From NCBI RefSeq assembly GCF_041361465.1, contig NZ_JBGKAC010000001.1, forward strand, positions 992,001-1,056,000: a DNA stretch of 64,000 nucleotides. The letters are read 5' to 3'. The translations under genes were made by a program, and so were the position numbers. Every line of letters starts with the position of its first letter. Within the stretch, counting starts at the first letter, position 1. Shown piece after piece: positions 8,472 through 15,932 of the stretch. Source of the DNA: Halobaculum sp. MBLA0143 (GTDB lineage Archaea > Halobacteriota > Halobacteria > Halobacteriales > Haloferacaceae). The notes beneath the pieces are model-generated. The model was not told the DNA's origin, made no database searches, and was given only the letters and a program-made list of their open reading frames with translations.

Positions 8472-8532
8472 GGCCCCGCGTAGACCTCGAGAGTATAAAA
8501 ATTATGTAGCAGGATCGTAGCGTTTGATCGTG

Positions 8533-9831
8533 TCAACAGGCACAGTAGTACTCACGACCGCCGAACGCCGTCTCGATCGCCTTCGCTGCCGGTCCGGGGT
8601 CCGACGGACGGTAGACGCCGGTCGTGAACCCCGGCTCCGTCTCGAAGTCGCCGGCGACGAGCCGTTCCCAGTCTGCCCGCGACAGAGCGTCGCGGAAAGC
8701 GGGGTCGCTCGCACACAGCTCCAGGTAGTCCGGGAGGAACACCCACCGTGCGTCACCGACGCCGTCGCGGCCGTCCGTCCCGACGGCCCGGGCCGACGAG
8801 ACGGCGTCGACCGTGTCGGCGTACGCCGCCAACGGGAGGTTCGCCCCGGCCGCGACCGGCATCGAGATCCACTTCCAGGGCCGCGTGTTCACGTCTAAGA
8901 GGACGTACTCCCCGCGGTCCTCGTCGTAGACGAACTCCGACTCGCTGATCCCGTGGTAGCCCGTCTCGTCGAGAACCGACAGCGCCCGCTCGGCGATCTC
9001 CGGCTGGGCCGTCGTCTCGACGAGACAGGAGGTGCCGAACCCCTGCGGGTACCGCACCGCGGCGTTGCCGACGACACCCAGCGCGTCGTGGTCGGCCAAC
9101 GGTCCGTCGCCGACGCCGGCGAAGGAGACGCCGTCGGCGGGCGGTCGGTACGAGGCCAGCGAGGCGTCTCGGCCGGTCGCCACCGAGACGGACTCTTGGA
9201 CGAGCACGCGAGCGTCCGCCGCCCGGGCCGCCGCAATCGTCTCGTCGAACTCCGCGCGCGTCTCCGCCTCCACGACGTTCGTCCCGAACGCCTCCTCGAA
9301 CTTCCGTTTGTGCGCGGGCTTGACGACGAGCGGGAAGCCGCCGACGGCGTCGACAGCGTCGTCCGGGTCCGTCTCCGTCAGGTCCCGCGTCTCCGGGTAC
9401 GGCACGCCGTGTTCCTCGGCGAGTGTGTACAGGTTCGCCTTGTCCAGGACGGGGTCGACGTCCGGGTCGAAGGAGAGCCGGACCCCCTCCGGCCGTGTCT
9501 CGGCGAACCCGCGGACCCACTCGTCCATACAGGCGAACGCGACCGGCTCCGTCCCCAGCTCGGCGACGAGCGACTCCACGTCCGCCCGGAACCCCTCCGG
9601 GTCCGACAGAGGGTACGTCACGCTGCCGGCGAAGTCGACCGCCCGCGAGGGGGGCGCGACCCCGTTCTCGTCTCGGTCGACCGCGATCACCGGTACGTCC
9701 GCGGTCGACAGCGCCCGCGCCACACTCACTCCGGTGACGTGAGCGTTGGCGACGAGCGCCGGCGGTCGGTCGAACGTCGTCTCCGCCAGCGCCTCCCGGA
9801 GCCCCTCCGTCGAGTGGAATCGGTCTGCCAT
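8533..9831 (-). CDS. ATP-grasp carboxylate-amine ligase
   Basis: 432 aa. The N-terminal pre-ATP-grasp domain (PPALVANAHVTGVSVARAL) is followed by ATP-grasp signatures: FPLVVKPAHKRKF near residue 170, a central VLVQESV strand, and the metal-binding LLDVNTRPWKW near residue 320. Such enzymes form an acyl-phosphate and ligate an amine, often in polar-lipid head-group, peptide or cell-envelope metabolism; the substrate cannot be read here. The product ends in Cys-Ala-Cys. No partner gene lies beside it. Confidence 0.8.
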   Translation of the reverse strand: MADRFHSTEGLREALAETTFDRPPALVANAHVTGVSVARALSTADVPVIAVDRDENGVAPPSRAVDFAGSVTYPLSDPEGFRADVESLVAELGTEPVAFACMDEWVRGFAETRPEGVRLSFDPDVDPVLDKANLYTLAEEHGVPYPETRDLTETDPDDAVDAVGGFPLVVKPAHKRKFEEAFGTNVVEAETRAEFDETIAAARAADARVLVQESVSVATGRDASLASYRPPADGVSFAGVGDGPLADHDALGVVGNAAVRYPQGFGTSCLVETTAQPEIAERALSVLDETGYHGISESEFVYDEDRGEYVLLDVNTRPWKWISMPVAAGANLPLAAYADTVDAVSSARAVGTDGRDGVGDARWVFLPDYLELCASDPAFRDALSRADWERLVAGDFETEPGFTTGVYRPSDPGPAAKAIETAFGGREYYCAC

Positions 9832-9923
9832 ACGACCGTCTCGTGGCCCACCGCTAAAGTCTCCCGCGAAGCGGCACGCCCGGCTCCGCGACGTTTAATC
9901 GCCTCGCACCCCTCTGGCCGGCT

Positions 9924-10427
9924 GTGACCGACGACACACCCGACCGGGCGCTGCGTGCGTTCCGGCAACACGACTCACTGACCGACCCCGAAGAGACGGA
10001 CGGCGACGGCGTGACCGTGACGACGACGCCGTTCGACGCCCGGATCACCGCCGCCCCGGGCGCGGACGGCCGGCTCACGTTCGACGTGAGCGTCGCCGTC
10101 CCGACACTGTCGGCGGTGACAGAGGAGTCGGTCGCTCCGGTCGTCGAGGACGGCTGGGCGGAGACGTTCCAACTCCGCGTCGAAGACATCGGCGCCGTCA
10201 CCGCTGGGGACCACGACCTCTCCCCGTCCGTCGACCGGGACGGCGACCGGCTCGTCGTGACGGCGACGCTGTCGGATCTCGACCACGACCGCGGCACGAA
10301 CGACGCCGTCGCCGTCGTCGACTACGTCGAAGGAACGTACGTCCAAGGAGTGGTTCCCGGCTACGAGTACACCGAGCCGGTCGACGGGCTGATCCAGGCG
10401 GCGCGCGCGGCCGGCGGGAGCGCCTAG
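9924..10427 (+). CDS. Conserved haloarchaeal protein (DUF5813-like)
   Basis: 167 aa, acidic, beta-rich, starting from GTG. The N-terminus (PDRALRAFRQHDSL) and the C-terminal YVQGVVPGYEYTEPV are features I recall from the haloarchaeal DUF5813 family, which has no known function. It converges with the small minus-strand cysteine-containing gene at 10424, overlapping it by 4 nt. Confidence 0.65.
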   Translation: MTDDTPDRALRAFRQHDSLTDPEETDGDGVTVTTTPFDARITAAPGADGRLTFDVSVAVPTLSAVTEESVAPVVEDGWAETFQLRVEDIGAVTAGDHDLSPSVDRDGDRLVVTATLSDLDHDRGTNDAVAVVDYVEGTYVQGVVPGYEYTEPVDGLIQAARAAGGSA

Positions 10428-10597
10428 TCGTCGACCCGACACCACTGACAGTCGTTCCGGTACCGAACGCCGCCGGGCGAGCCCGGCCGATCCCACTCGT
10501 CGAACTCGCCGACGGGAACCTGACGGTCGCCTGCGCCGTCCAGCATCGGACAGTCGGCGTCGTGGAGGCTCCCAGCGTAGACGACGGGCTCGGTCAC
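10424..10597 (-). CDS. Small putative metal-binding protein (57 aa)
   Basis: 57 codons from a GTG at 10597. The product has H12 and C16 near the N-terminus and the pair C50-x-x-C53 near the C-terminus (NDCQWCRVDD), a plausible single-zinc His-Cys3 site. Codon use matches the host. Its stop region overlaps by 4 nt the stop of the convergent gene at 9924. Haloarchaea encode many such tiny zinc proteins. It is too short for most gene finders and has no recognised function. Confidence 0.6.
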   Translation of the reverse strand: MTEPVVYAGSLHDADCPMLDGAGDRQVPVGEFDEWDRPGSPGGVRYRNDCQWCRVDD

Positions 10598-10657
10598 AGT
10601 TCCACGAGCGCGCCCAGCCTGTTGAACCCCACGGTCACTCGACCGCGGCGCGACGCC

Positions 10658-10948
10658 TCAGTGGGAGTGACCCATCGCGTCTTCCAACGACTGCCCGAAC
10701 GCCTCCTCGAACAGCTCCGCCATCCCCTCCTCGATCTCGGTCACGTCCGCCGGCGTCTCGCCTTCCGTGTGGTGGGCGACCACGTGGGCCTGCTGGGCGA
10801 ACGACTGGATCAGGATCTCGTCGACTACCTCCACCTTCTGTTGGCCCTGTTGGGCGAGCAGGTCGACGACCCCCGTCGCCAGTTCTACGTCCGTGGTCTC
10901 TCCGTCCGGTCCCTCTACGGTGTACGTCTCTGTGTCTACGTCGGCCAT
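10658..10948 (-). CDS. Conserved haloarchaeal hypothetical protein
   Basis: 96 aa. It begins MADVDTETYTVEGPDGETTDVEL and has a long helical segment rich in Gln/Glu (QQGQQKVEVVDEILIQSFAQ) with a His-rich tail ending GHSH. Acidic and soluble, with no signal peptide or membrane segment. The composition resembles small haloarchaea-only families without function. It lies on the same strand as trxB but downstream of it by 85 nt. Confidence 0.6.
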   Translation of the reverse strand: MADVDTETYTVEGPDGETTDVELATGVVDLLAQQGQQKVEVVDEILIQSFAQQAHVVAHHTEGETPADVTEIEEGMAELFEEAFGQSLEDAMGHSH

Positions 10949-11032
10949 AGGTCACCACGGGGCGTCCGATACATAAAGATGCGCCGGAATCGTCCACGTC
11001 GCGTCCCGGCGCCGTCGGCTCCGCTCGGCTCT

Positions 11033-12094
11033 TCAGTCGTCGCCCGCGGCCGCAACCTCGCCGGTCGCGGCCGCGTCGACGGCCTCCTCCAGCCACTGGT
11101 CGACGTCCAGCGCCGCCTTACACCCCATTCCCGCGGCGGTGACCGCCTGTTGGTAGTGGTAGTCGACCACGTCGCCGGCGCCGAAGATTCCCGGTACGTC
11201 CGTCTTCGTCTGGCCGCCGCCGGTGCCGCCGTACGTCTGGATGTAACCCGTCTCGTCCAGTTCGACACCAGTGTCCGCCAGGTAGCCCGTGTTCGGGGTG
11301 TGGCCGATGGCGTAGAACACCGCACCGACGTCGAAGTCGAACTGTTCCACCTCGTCGGCGTCCGGATCGTCCAGCTTCTCCTTGGGGTGGCCGTCCGGGT
11401 GTCGGACGAGAGTGGCGTGGTCGACCCCGTCCTCGCGGCTGCCGTGGAGTTCCGTCAGCTCCGTGTTGCGCATGATCTCCACGTCACCGTCGTCGACGTG
11501 GTCTTGGACGCGGTCGATCCAGTAGTCCTCCGCCCGGAAGTTCTCCCGACGGTGTGCGATGTAGACGGTGTCGGCGAACTTCGTCAGGAACGCCGCCTCC
11601 TCCATCGCGGCGTCGCCGCCGCCGACGACGAGCATGTCCTCCCCACGGAAGAACGCGCCGTCACACGTCGCACACGTCGACAACCCGTACCCCATCAGCT
11701 CGTCTTCGCCCGGGACGCCGAGCGTGCGGGCGCTGGCGCCGCTGGCGGCGATCAGCGCGTCACAGGTGTACACGTCGCCGTTCGTCAGCTCCACCCGGAA
11801 CGGGCGTGTGGTGTCGTCGACGTCCGCGACGACCCCGTTCTCGATGTCGGCACCGAACCGACGCGCCTGTTGTTTCGAGTCGTCGATCAGCTCCGGCCCG
11901 GAGATTCCCTCGGGGAACCCGAGGTAGTTCTCCACCTCCGTCGTCAGGGTCAGCTGTCCCCCCGGCTCGTCTCCCTCGAACACGAGCGGGTTCAGGTTCG
12001 AACGGGCGGCGTAGACGGCTGCCGACAGCCCCGCGGCTCCGGTCCCGGCGACGATCAGCGGCCTGTGTTCGACTGGGTCGGCAGAATCACTCAC
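11033..12094 (-). CDS. trxB: Thioredoxin reductase
   Basis: 353 aa. The FAD-binding motif GTGAAGLSAAVYAARS lies at residues 17-32, the redox-active STCATCDGAFF (CATC disulfide) around residue 138, the nucleotide-binding GGGDAAMEEA around residue 157, and the C-terminal FAD motif GIFGAGDV. It transfers electrons from NAD(P)H to thioredoxins. The start is GTG at 12094 because the conserved domain begins immediately afterwards and a TACAAA box sits about 29 nt upstream; an upstream in-frame extension is not conserved-looking. Confidence 0.9.
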   Translation of the reverse strand: MSDSADPVEHRPLIVAGTGAAGLSAAVYAARSNLNPLVFEGDEPGGQLTLTTEVENYLGFPEGISGPELIDDSKQQARRFGADIENGVVADVDDTTRPFRVELTNGDVYTCDALIAASGASARTLGVPGEDELMGYGLSTCATCDGAFFRGEDMLVVGGGDAAMEEAAFLTKFADTVYIAHRRENFRAEDYWIDRVQDHVDDGDVEIMRNTELTELHGSREDGVDHATLVRHPDGHPKEKLDDPDADEVEQFDFDVGAVFYAIGHTPNTGYLADTGVELDETGYIQTYGGTGGGQTKTDVPGIFGAGDVVDYHYQQAVTAAGMGCKAALDVDQWLEEAVDAAATGEVAAAGDD

Positions 12095-12176
12095 GTGTAG
12101 ACGTACTCGCGGGTCGCGTTTGTACGTTGTGCTGTCGGGCGACGACGGAAGACACCCGTCCCTCTCGACGGACGCG

Positions 12177-12281
12177 CTACGGCGTCGCGGCGTCTTCGAG
12201 GAGGGCTTTCGCGGCGCGCACACCCTCCTCGGTGGTCTCCGTCTCGTTCGTCGACGCTGCTCCCGTGTGTCCTCGTGACAT
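12177..12281 (-). CDS. Small acidic peptide, family copy 1 (34 aa)
   Basis: A 34-codon ORF from ATG at 12281, product beginning MSRGHTGAASTNETETTEEG and ending AAKALLEDAATP. The C-terminal AKALLEDAA is shared exactly with copies 3-5 further on, while the N-terminus differs except for the Glu-Thr-Glu-Thr stretch. A TATA-like TAGTTT (plus-strand aaacta at 12305-12310) lies 24-29 nt upstream, so the mRNA would be leaderless. It sits just upstream of trxB on the same strand. Function unknown. Confidence 0.55.
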   Translation of the reverse strand: MSRGHTGAASTNETETTEEGVRAAKALLEDAATP

Positions 12282-12339
12282 GTGAATCGGCATCTATCCT
12301 CGTGAAACTAAGTTCCTCGGATGACACCTTCACCCGAAC

Positions 12340-12459
12340 TTACAGCTCCGTCGCGTCCGCGAGCAACGCCACCGCCGGGTGGCGCGTCCGTCCGCCGTCC
12401 GTCATCACGTTCGTCTCCTGTGCCTCCGTTTCCGTCCGATCCGTCCGTTCGTCTGCCAT
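12340..12459 (-). CDS. Small acidic peptide, family copy 2 (39 aa, diverged)
   Basis: 39 codons from ATG at 12459. The product has an N-terminal Glu/Thr-rich part and ends VMTDGGRTRHPAVALLADATEL. This aligns with the TDGG...P-A-x-ALL-x-DA-x-x-L pattern of copies 3-5 and is the most diverged member. A TATA-like TTTATT lies at 12485-12490 (minus strand), 26-31 nt before the start, again predicting a leaderless transcript. The upstream module shared by copies 3-5 is not obvious here. Confidence 0.5.
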   Translation of the reverse strand: MADERTDRTETEAQETNVMTDGGRTRHPAVALLADATEL

Positions 12460-12704
12460 CTCGTCGTACGCATTCGATCCGAAGAATAAACCTCTGACGA
12501 CCCTGACCGAAATTCGACAAGTAGTATCTGAACACAGTTGTGAATAAATCGACGAGCGTCGAGAACCCATACGTGACTCGTCGACCACGGGGAGGACGTG
12601 ACGAGGTGCGGGGAGAAGGGACGGCGAGAAACGCCGCCGCAGGAGTGGTCACCGGCAGGTGGGGTGGGTCTCGCCCGGACAGACGAGCGACCTCGGGAGA
12701 CAGT

Positions 12705-12839
12705 TCACAGGCCGGCGGCGTCCTCGAGGAGCGCCTTCGCGGGGTTCGACGGCTCCGCACTGCCGCCGTCGGTCACGATCTCTGCGTCGGTCTCGGTCTC
12801 GATCTCTGCTGCCTCGGTGGTGGACTGCGTCGTGGACAT
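12705..12839 (-). CDS. Small acidic peptide, family copy 3 (44 aa)
   Basis: 44 codons from ATG at 12839. The product opens MSTTQSTTEAAEIETETDAE and closes IVTDGGSAEPSNPAKALLED-AAGL. It differs from copies 4 and 5 in the C-terminal half at only two positions (Ser-Asn in place of Leu-Asp). No signal peptide, no cysteines, no membrane segment. The promoter TTTAAT lies 25-30 nt upstream and the first ~45 nt of upstream DNA are nearly identical to those of copies 4 and 5. Confidence 0.65.
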   Translation of the reverse strand: MSTTQSTTEAAEIETETDAEIVTDGGSAEPSNPAKALLEDAAGL

Positions 12840-12863
12840 CTTGGTTTCGCGTTGGACTGCCAC

Positions 12864-12869
12864 ATTAAA
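12864..12869 (-). promoter_or_regulatory. Core promoter of peptide copy 3
   Basis: Minus-strand TTTAAT at 25-30 nt before the ATG, embedded in a block (gttaatcgtttaatgtggca) identical in all three array units. Confidence 0.6.
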
Positions 12870-12946
12870 CGATTAACGGGAAGTAGCCAATTCCTACTTA
12901 CGACTAACGGGTGTGAGTACGCCAGAGATTCCGGCTGAATCGGTGG

Positions 12947-12961
12947 GTACATAATACAAAC
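12947..12961. promoter_or_regulatory. Distal conserved AT-rich element, copy 3
   Basis: gtacataatacaaac, 108 nt upstream of the peptide start. It may be a second TATA box (either strand) or an operator. Confidence 0.5.
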
Positions 12962-13225
12962 AGCCCCGTTACACCTACTTCCGACCTGTATCCGGACGGT
13001 ACAATCTCGTCCGCGGCGGCGCGCGTCGGCCGGGGCCTCCGAGGCCGGCAGCTGCGACGGTCGGAGGCACAGGAGGGGTGACGACGGAGGCCACTCCGAG
13101 TCCCGGGGTAAGTGGCGGTCGACGGACGGCGCCGGCGCTGGCAGACGAACGGGCGCAGAACGTACCGGACGACGGCTACACCGTGGCGGCGGTGTCGTCG
13201 GACGAGCCGGTGGTGGTGTCGTCGG

Positions 13226-13363
13226 TCACAGGCCGGCGGCGTCCTCGAGGAGTGCCTTCGCGGGGTCGAGCGGCTCTGCACTGCCGCCGTCGGTCACGAT
13301 CTCTGCGTCGGTCTCGGTCTCGATCTCTGCGTCGGTCTCGGCGGTGAACTGCGTCGTGGGCAT
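13226..13363 (-). CDS. Small acidic peptide, family copy 4 (45 aa)
   Basis: 45 codons from ATG at 13363. The product begins MPTTQFTAETDAEIETETDA, where an internal duplication of the DAEIETET unit adds length relative to copy 5. It ends with the common TDGGSAEPLDPAKALLED-AAGL. The last 30 or so residues are identical to copy 5, suggesting recent duplication or gene conversion. It has the same core promoter and the same distal tataatacaaac element as copies 3 and 5. Confidence 0.65.
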   Translation of the reverse strand: MPTTQFTAETDAEIETETDAEIVTDGGSAEPLDPAKALLEDAAGL

Positions 13364-13387
13364 CTTGATTTCGCGTTGGACTGCCAC

Positions 13388-13393
13388 ATTAAA
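13388..13393 (-). promoter_or_regulatory. Core promoter of peptide copy 4
   Basis: Same TTTAAT box and flanks as copy 3, at the same distance from the ATG. Confidence 0.6.
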
Positions 13394-13471
13394 CGATTAA
13401 CGGCGAGTGGTCAGGTCCTACTTAGGGATAACGGGAGTGAACACTCTTCGAGATTCCGGGTAATTCGGGGA

Positions 13472-13486
13472 GTATATAATACAAAC
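13472..13486. promoter_or_regulatory. Distal conserved AT-rich element, copy 4
   Basis: gtatataatacaaac, 109 nt upstream of the peptide start. The palindromic-looking gatctagatctag follows at about 13511. Confidence 0.5.
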
Positions 13487-13731
13487 AGGGCCGCTAGATC
13501 TATTTCCGATCTAGATCTAGTCGGTACAATCTCGGGCGCGCCGGCGCGCCGCCCGGCCGGCTCGGGACACGCCTGTAGCGGTCGATGGTCGACGGGCAGT
13601 GGCGTCGTCGGCGGACGGACGGTGGTGTCGCCGACGGGCGGGCACAGAACGAGCGGGTTCGACAGTCACGCCGCGGCGGCGGCGGTGTCGGCGGTCACGA
13701 CTCGACAGCTACACACCGACGGTGTCGTCGG

Positions 13732-13860
13732 TCACAGGCCGGCGGCGTCCTCGAGGAGTGCCTTCGCGGGGTCGAGCGGCTCTGCACTGCCGCCGTCGGT
13801 CACGATCTCTGCGTCGGTCTCGGTCTCTGCCGTCTCGGTGGTGGACTGCGTCGTGGACAT
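13732..13860 (-). CDS. Small acidic peptide, family copy 5 (42 aa)
   Basis: 42 codons from ATG at 13860, product MSTTQSTTETAETETDAEIV followed by the shared TDGGSAEPLDPAKALLED-AAGL. It is the first member of the array when read in the direction of transcription and faces away from the radical SAM gene at 14148, whose start is 288 nt distant. The intervening DNA carries the conserved upstream module. Confidence 0.65.
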   Translation of the reverse strand: MSTTQSTTETAETETDAEIVTDGGSAEPLDPAKALLEDAAGL

Positions 13861-13884
13861 CTTGGTTTCGCGTTGGACTGCCAC

Positions 13885-13890
13885 ATTAAA
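13885..13890 (-). promoter_or_regulatory. Core promoter of peptide copy 5
   Basis: Same TTTAAT box and flanks as copies 3 and 4, 25-30 nt before the ATG. Confidence 0.6.
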
Positions 13891-13967
13891 CGATTAACGG
13901 ATGGTTTCGAAGTCGTACTTACGACTGACGGTCGTCTGAGACGAGTGAAATACGGGAGTACGCGGTA

Positions 13968-13982
13968 GTATATAATACAAAC
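13968..13982. promoter_or_regulatory. Distal conserved AT-rich element, copy 5
   Basis: gtatataatacaaac, 108 nt upstream of the peptide start; identical to the copy 4 element. Confidence 0.5.
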
Positions 13983-14120
13983 GTGGTCTCTCGGTCTAGT
14001 TTCAGACGACAGGAACGTGTGAAATTCGCGTGCGCGCCGGGCTCTGCCGGCGCGCGCGAGAGTCCGACTCGATTCGTCGCCGAGGGGCCGCCCGTCCGTC
14101 GGCGGCAGAGACCGCACACA

Positions 14121-14126
14121 TTTACA
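14121..14126 (+). promoter_or_regulatory. TATA box of the radical SAM gene
   Basis: TTTACA, 27 nt upstream of the GTG at 14148. Confidence 0.5.
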
Positions 14127-14147
14127 CCGGGGTCGCCAACCGTGGGT

Positions 14148-15929
14148 GTGACCAGAGACCCCGCAGGCGTGGCTGTCACCATCGTCGACGGCTACGTGGA
14201 CGAGCCGGCCCACTTCGGCGTGCCGCCGTACGTCTCCACGTACCCACGCTACACCGCAGGGGCGCTCGTCGACGCGGGCGTCCCGCGCGACCAGATCGTC
14301 TACCACACCATCGACGAACTCCGGTCGGATCCCCGCAAGCGCGGGGACGTGGCGGACGCGGACCTCCTCGTCTACGTCGGTGGGATCACCGTCCCCGGAA
14401 AGTACGTCGGCGGAACACCCGCCGAGCCGGACGAGGTCCGGGAGCTGGCGTGGACCGCCGACGGCACCACGCTGTTGGGCGGTCCCGTTCGGTTCGGCGT
14501 CGGCGAGGAGAACGCCGGCGCTCAGGACATGCAGCGCGACGACTTGGACTACGACTTCGTCTCGATGGGCGACGTGGAGGCGGCCGCTCACGACCTCGTC
14601 GAGAACGGGTTGGAGGGGTACACGGACCGCATCCGCGACTACGACGAGGTCGACCGGTGGTCGAACCTCGGCGCGTTCGTCGTGGAGCAACACCCGGACC
14701 ACCCTGAGTACATCATCGCGGAACTGGAGACCTCTCGGGGGTGTGCCTACCGGTGTTCCTTCTGTACGGAGCCGATGTACGGCGACCCGGACTTCCGGTC
14801 GCCGCCGGACGTGGTCGGCGAGGTGGACGCGCTCTCGGACCACGGCGTGACGGACTTCCGGATCGGCCGCCAGGCGGACATCCTGGCGTACGGCGGCGAC
14901 GGCGAGGCGCCGAACCCGACCGCACTCCGGTCGTTGTACGCCGGCATCCGCGAGGTGGCGCCCGACCTCCGGACGCTCCACCTCGACAACATGAACCCAG
15001 TCACCATCGTCGACTACCCGGAACGCTCCCGGGAGGCGATCCGCACCATCGCCGAGTACAACACCCCGGGCGACACCGCCGCGTTCGGACTGGAGAGCGC
15101 CGACCCGGTCGTCCGCGAGGAGAACAACCTCCTCGTGTCCGCCGAGGAGTGTCTGGAGGCCGTCCGGGTGGTCAACGAGGCCGCCGGCTGGCGGCCGGGG
15201 GAACACCCCGGCGACGGCCCGACGTTCGGCGACGACGCCACCCGACGGCTCCCGAAGCTGTTGCCCGGGATCAACCTCGTCCACGGCCTGGCCGGGGAGC
15301 GGGAGGAGACGTTCGAACACAACCGCCAGTTCCTGCGTGACGTGTTAGACGAGGGGCTCCTGCTCCGTCGGGTCAACGTCCGCCAGGTGATGGCGTTCGA
15401 GGGGACTGAGATGGACGAGACCGGCGCGGAGATCGCCCGCGAACACCGCGACCAGTTCAAACAGTACAAACGAGAGCTCCGCGAGGAGATCGACCGGCCG
15501 ATGCTCGAACGGGTGGCTCCGCCGGGGACGGTCCTCCCGGACGTGTACACGGAGTACCACGAGGACGGCACCACCTTCGGTCGTCAGCTCGGTACCTACC
15601 CGTTGCTCGTCGGCCTGCCCGGCGAACTCCCCTTGGGCGAACGGATCGACACCGCCGTCGTCGACTGGGGCTACCGCTCCGTCACGGCCGTCCCGTACCC
15701 GTTGGACGCCAACGCCGCGAGTATGACGCAGCTGACTGCACTCCCGGGCGTCAACCGCGGTACCGCCGGGGACCTCGTCGTCGGTCGACCGTACGACACC
15801 GTCCGGGAGGCGACGGCCGTCGCCGGCGACGACGACCTCGCCCGGTTCCTCGCGGTCGACACCACGGCCGCGAGCGTCCCGCACGCCAACCCGGCCGCCG
15901 AGCGCGGCAAGCCGGTCGACGCCGACTGA
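14148..15929 (+). CDS. Archaeal radical SAM protein (COG1031-like)
   Basis: 593 aa from GTG at 14148. An N-terminal domain (to about residue 180) precedes the radical SAM core, which begins ETSRGCAYRCSFCTEP with the CxxxCxxC motif ligating the 4Fe-4S cluster around residue 199. The C-terminus has a helix-hairpin-helix-like segment (LTALPGVNRGTAGDLV). The arrangement fits the widespread euryarchaeal family COG1031, whose reaction is not established. The start is chosen by the TATA box 27 nt upstream and because conserved-looking sequence (VAVTIVDGYVDEPAHFG) starts just after. The MBL gene follows 3 nt after the stop, implying an operon. Confidence 0.8.
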   Translation: MTRDPAGVAVTIVDGYVDEPAHFGVPPYVSTYPRYTAGALVDAGVPRDQIVYHTIDELRSDPRKRGDVADADLLVYVGGITVPGKYVGGTPAEPDEVRELAWTADGTTLLGGPVRFGVGEENAGAQDMQRDDLDYDFVSMGDVEAAAHDLVENGLEGYTDRIRDYDEVDRWSNLGAFVVEQHPDHPEYIIAELETSRGCAYRCSFCTEPMYGDPDFRSPPDVVGEVDALSDHGVTDFRIGRQADILAYGGDGEAPNPTALRSLYAGIREVAPDLRTLHLDNMNPVTIVDYPERSREAIRTIAEYNTPGDTAAFGLESADPVVREENNLLVSAEECLEAVRVVNEAAGWRPGEHPGDGPTFGDDATRRLPKLLPGINLVHGLAGEREETFEHNRQFLRDVLDEGLLLRRVNVRQVMAFEGTEMDETGAEIAREHRDQFKQYKRELREEIDRPMLERVAPPGTVLPDVYTEYHEDGTTFGRQLGTYPLLVGLPGELPLGERIDTAVVDWGYRSVTAVPYPLDANAASMTQLTALPGVNRGTAGDLVVGRPYDTVREATAVAGDDDLARFLAVDTTAASVPHANPAAERGKPVDAD

Positions 15930-15932
15930 CGG

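Larger units (their letters stand above)
12705..14030. repeat. Tandem array of three peptide-gene units (~300 bp conserved, ~500 bp period)
   Basis: Three direct units, about 12705-13009, 13226-13534 and 13732-14030, each made of a peptide gene plus roughly 170 nt of conserved upstream DNA. Gene starts are 524 and 497 nt apart. The spacer DNA between units is GC-rich and not conserved. This is the footprint of segmental duplication of a whole transcription unit rather than of a simple short repeat. Confidence 0.75.

Noticed and set aside
13112-13968. Plus-strand frames through the peptide array
   Set aside because: They are Arg/Ser/Val-rich antisense readings of the repeated minus-strand peptide genes and their spacers.
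14148-15929. Radical SAM gene as a RiPP maturase for the adjacent peptides
   Set aside because: It resembles the widely conserved archaeal COG1031 type and lacks a visible SPASM-type Cys tail; the peptides conserve their C-terminus and lack Cys or a typical leader-core layout. Kept only as a low-interest neighbour observation.
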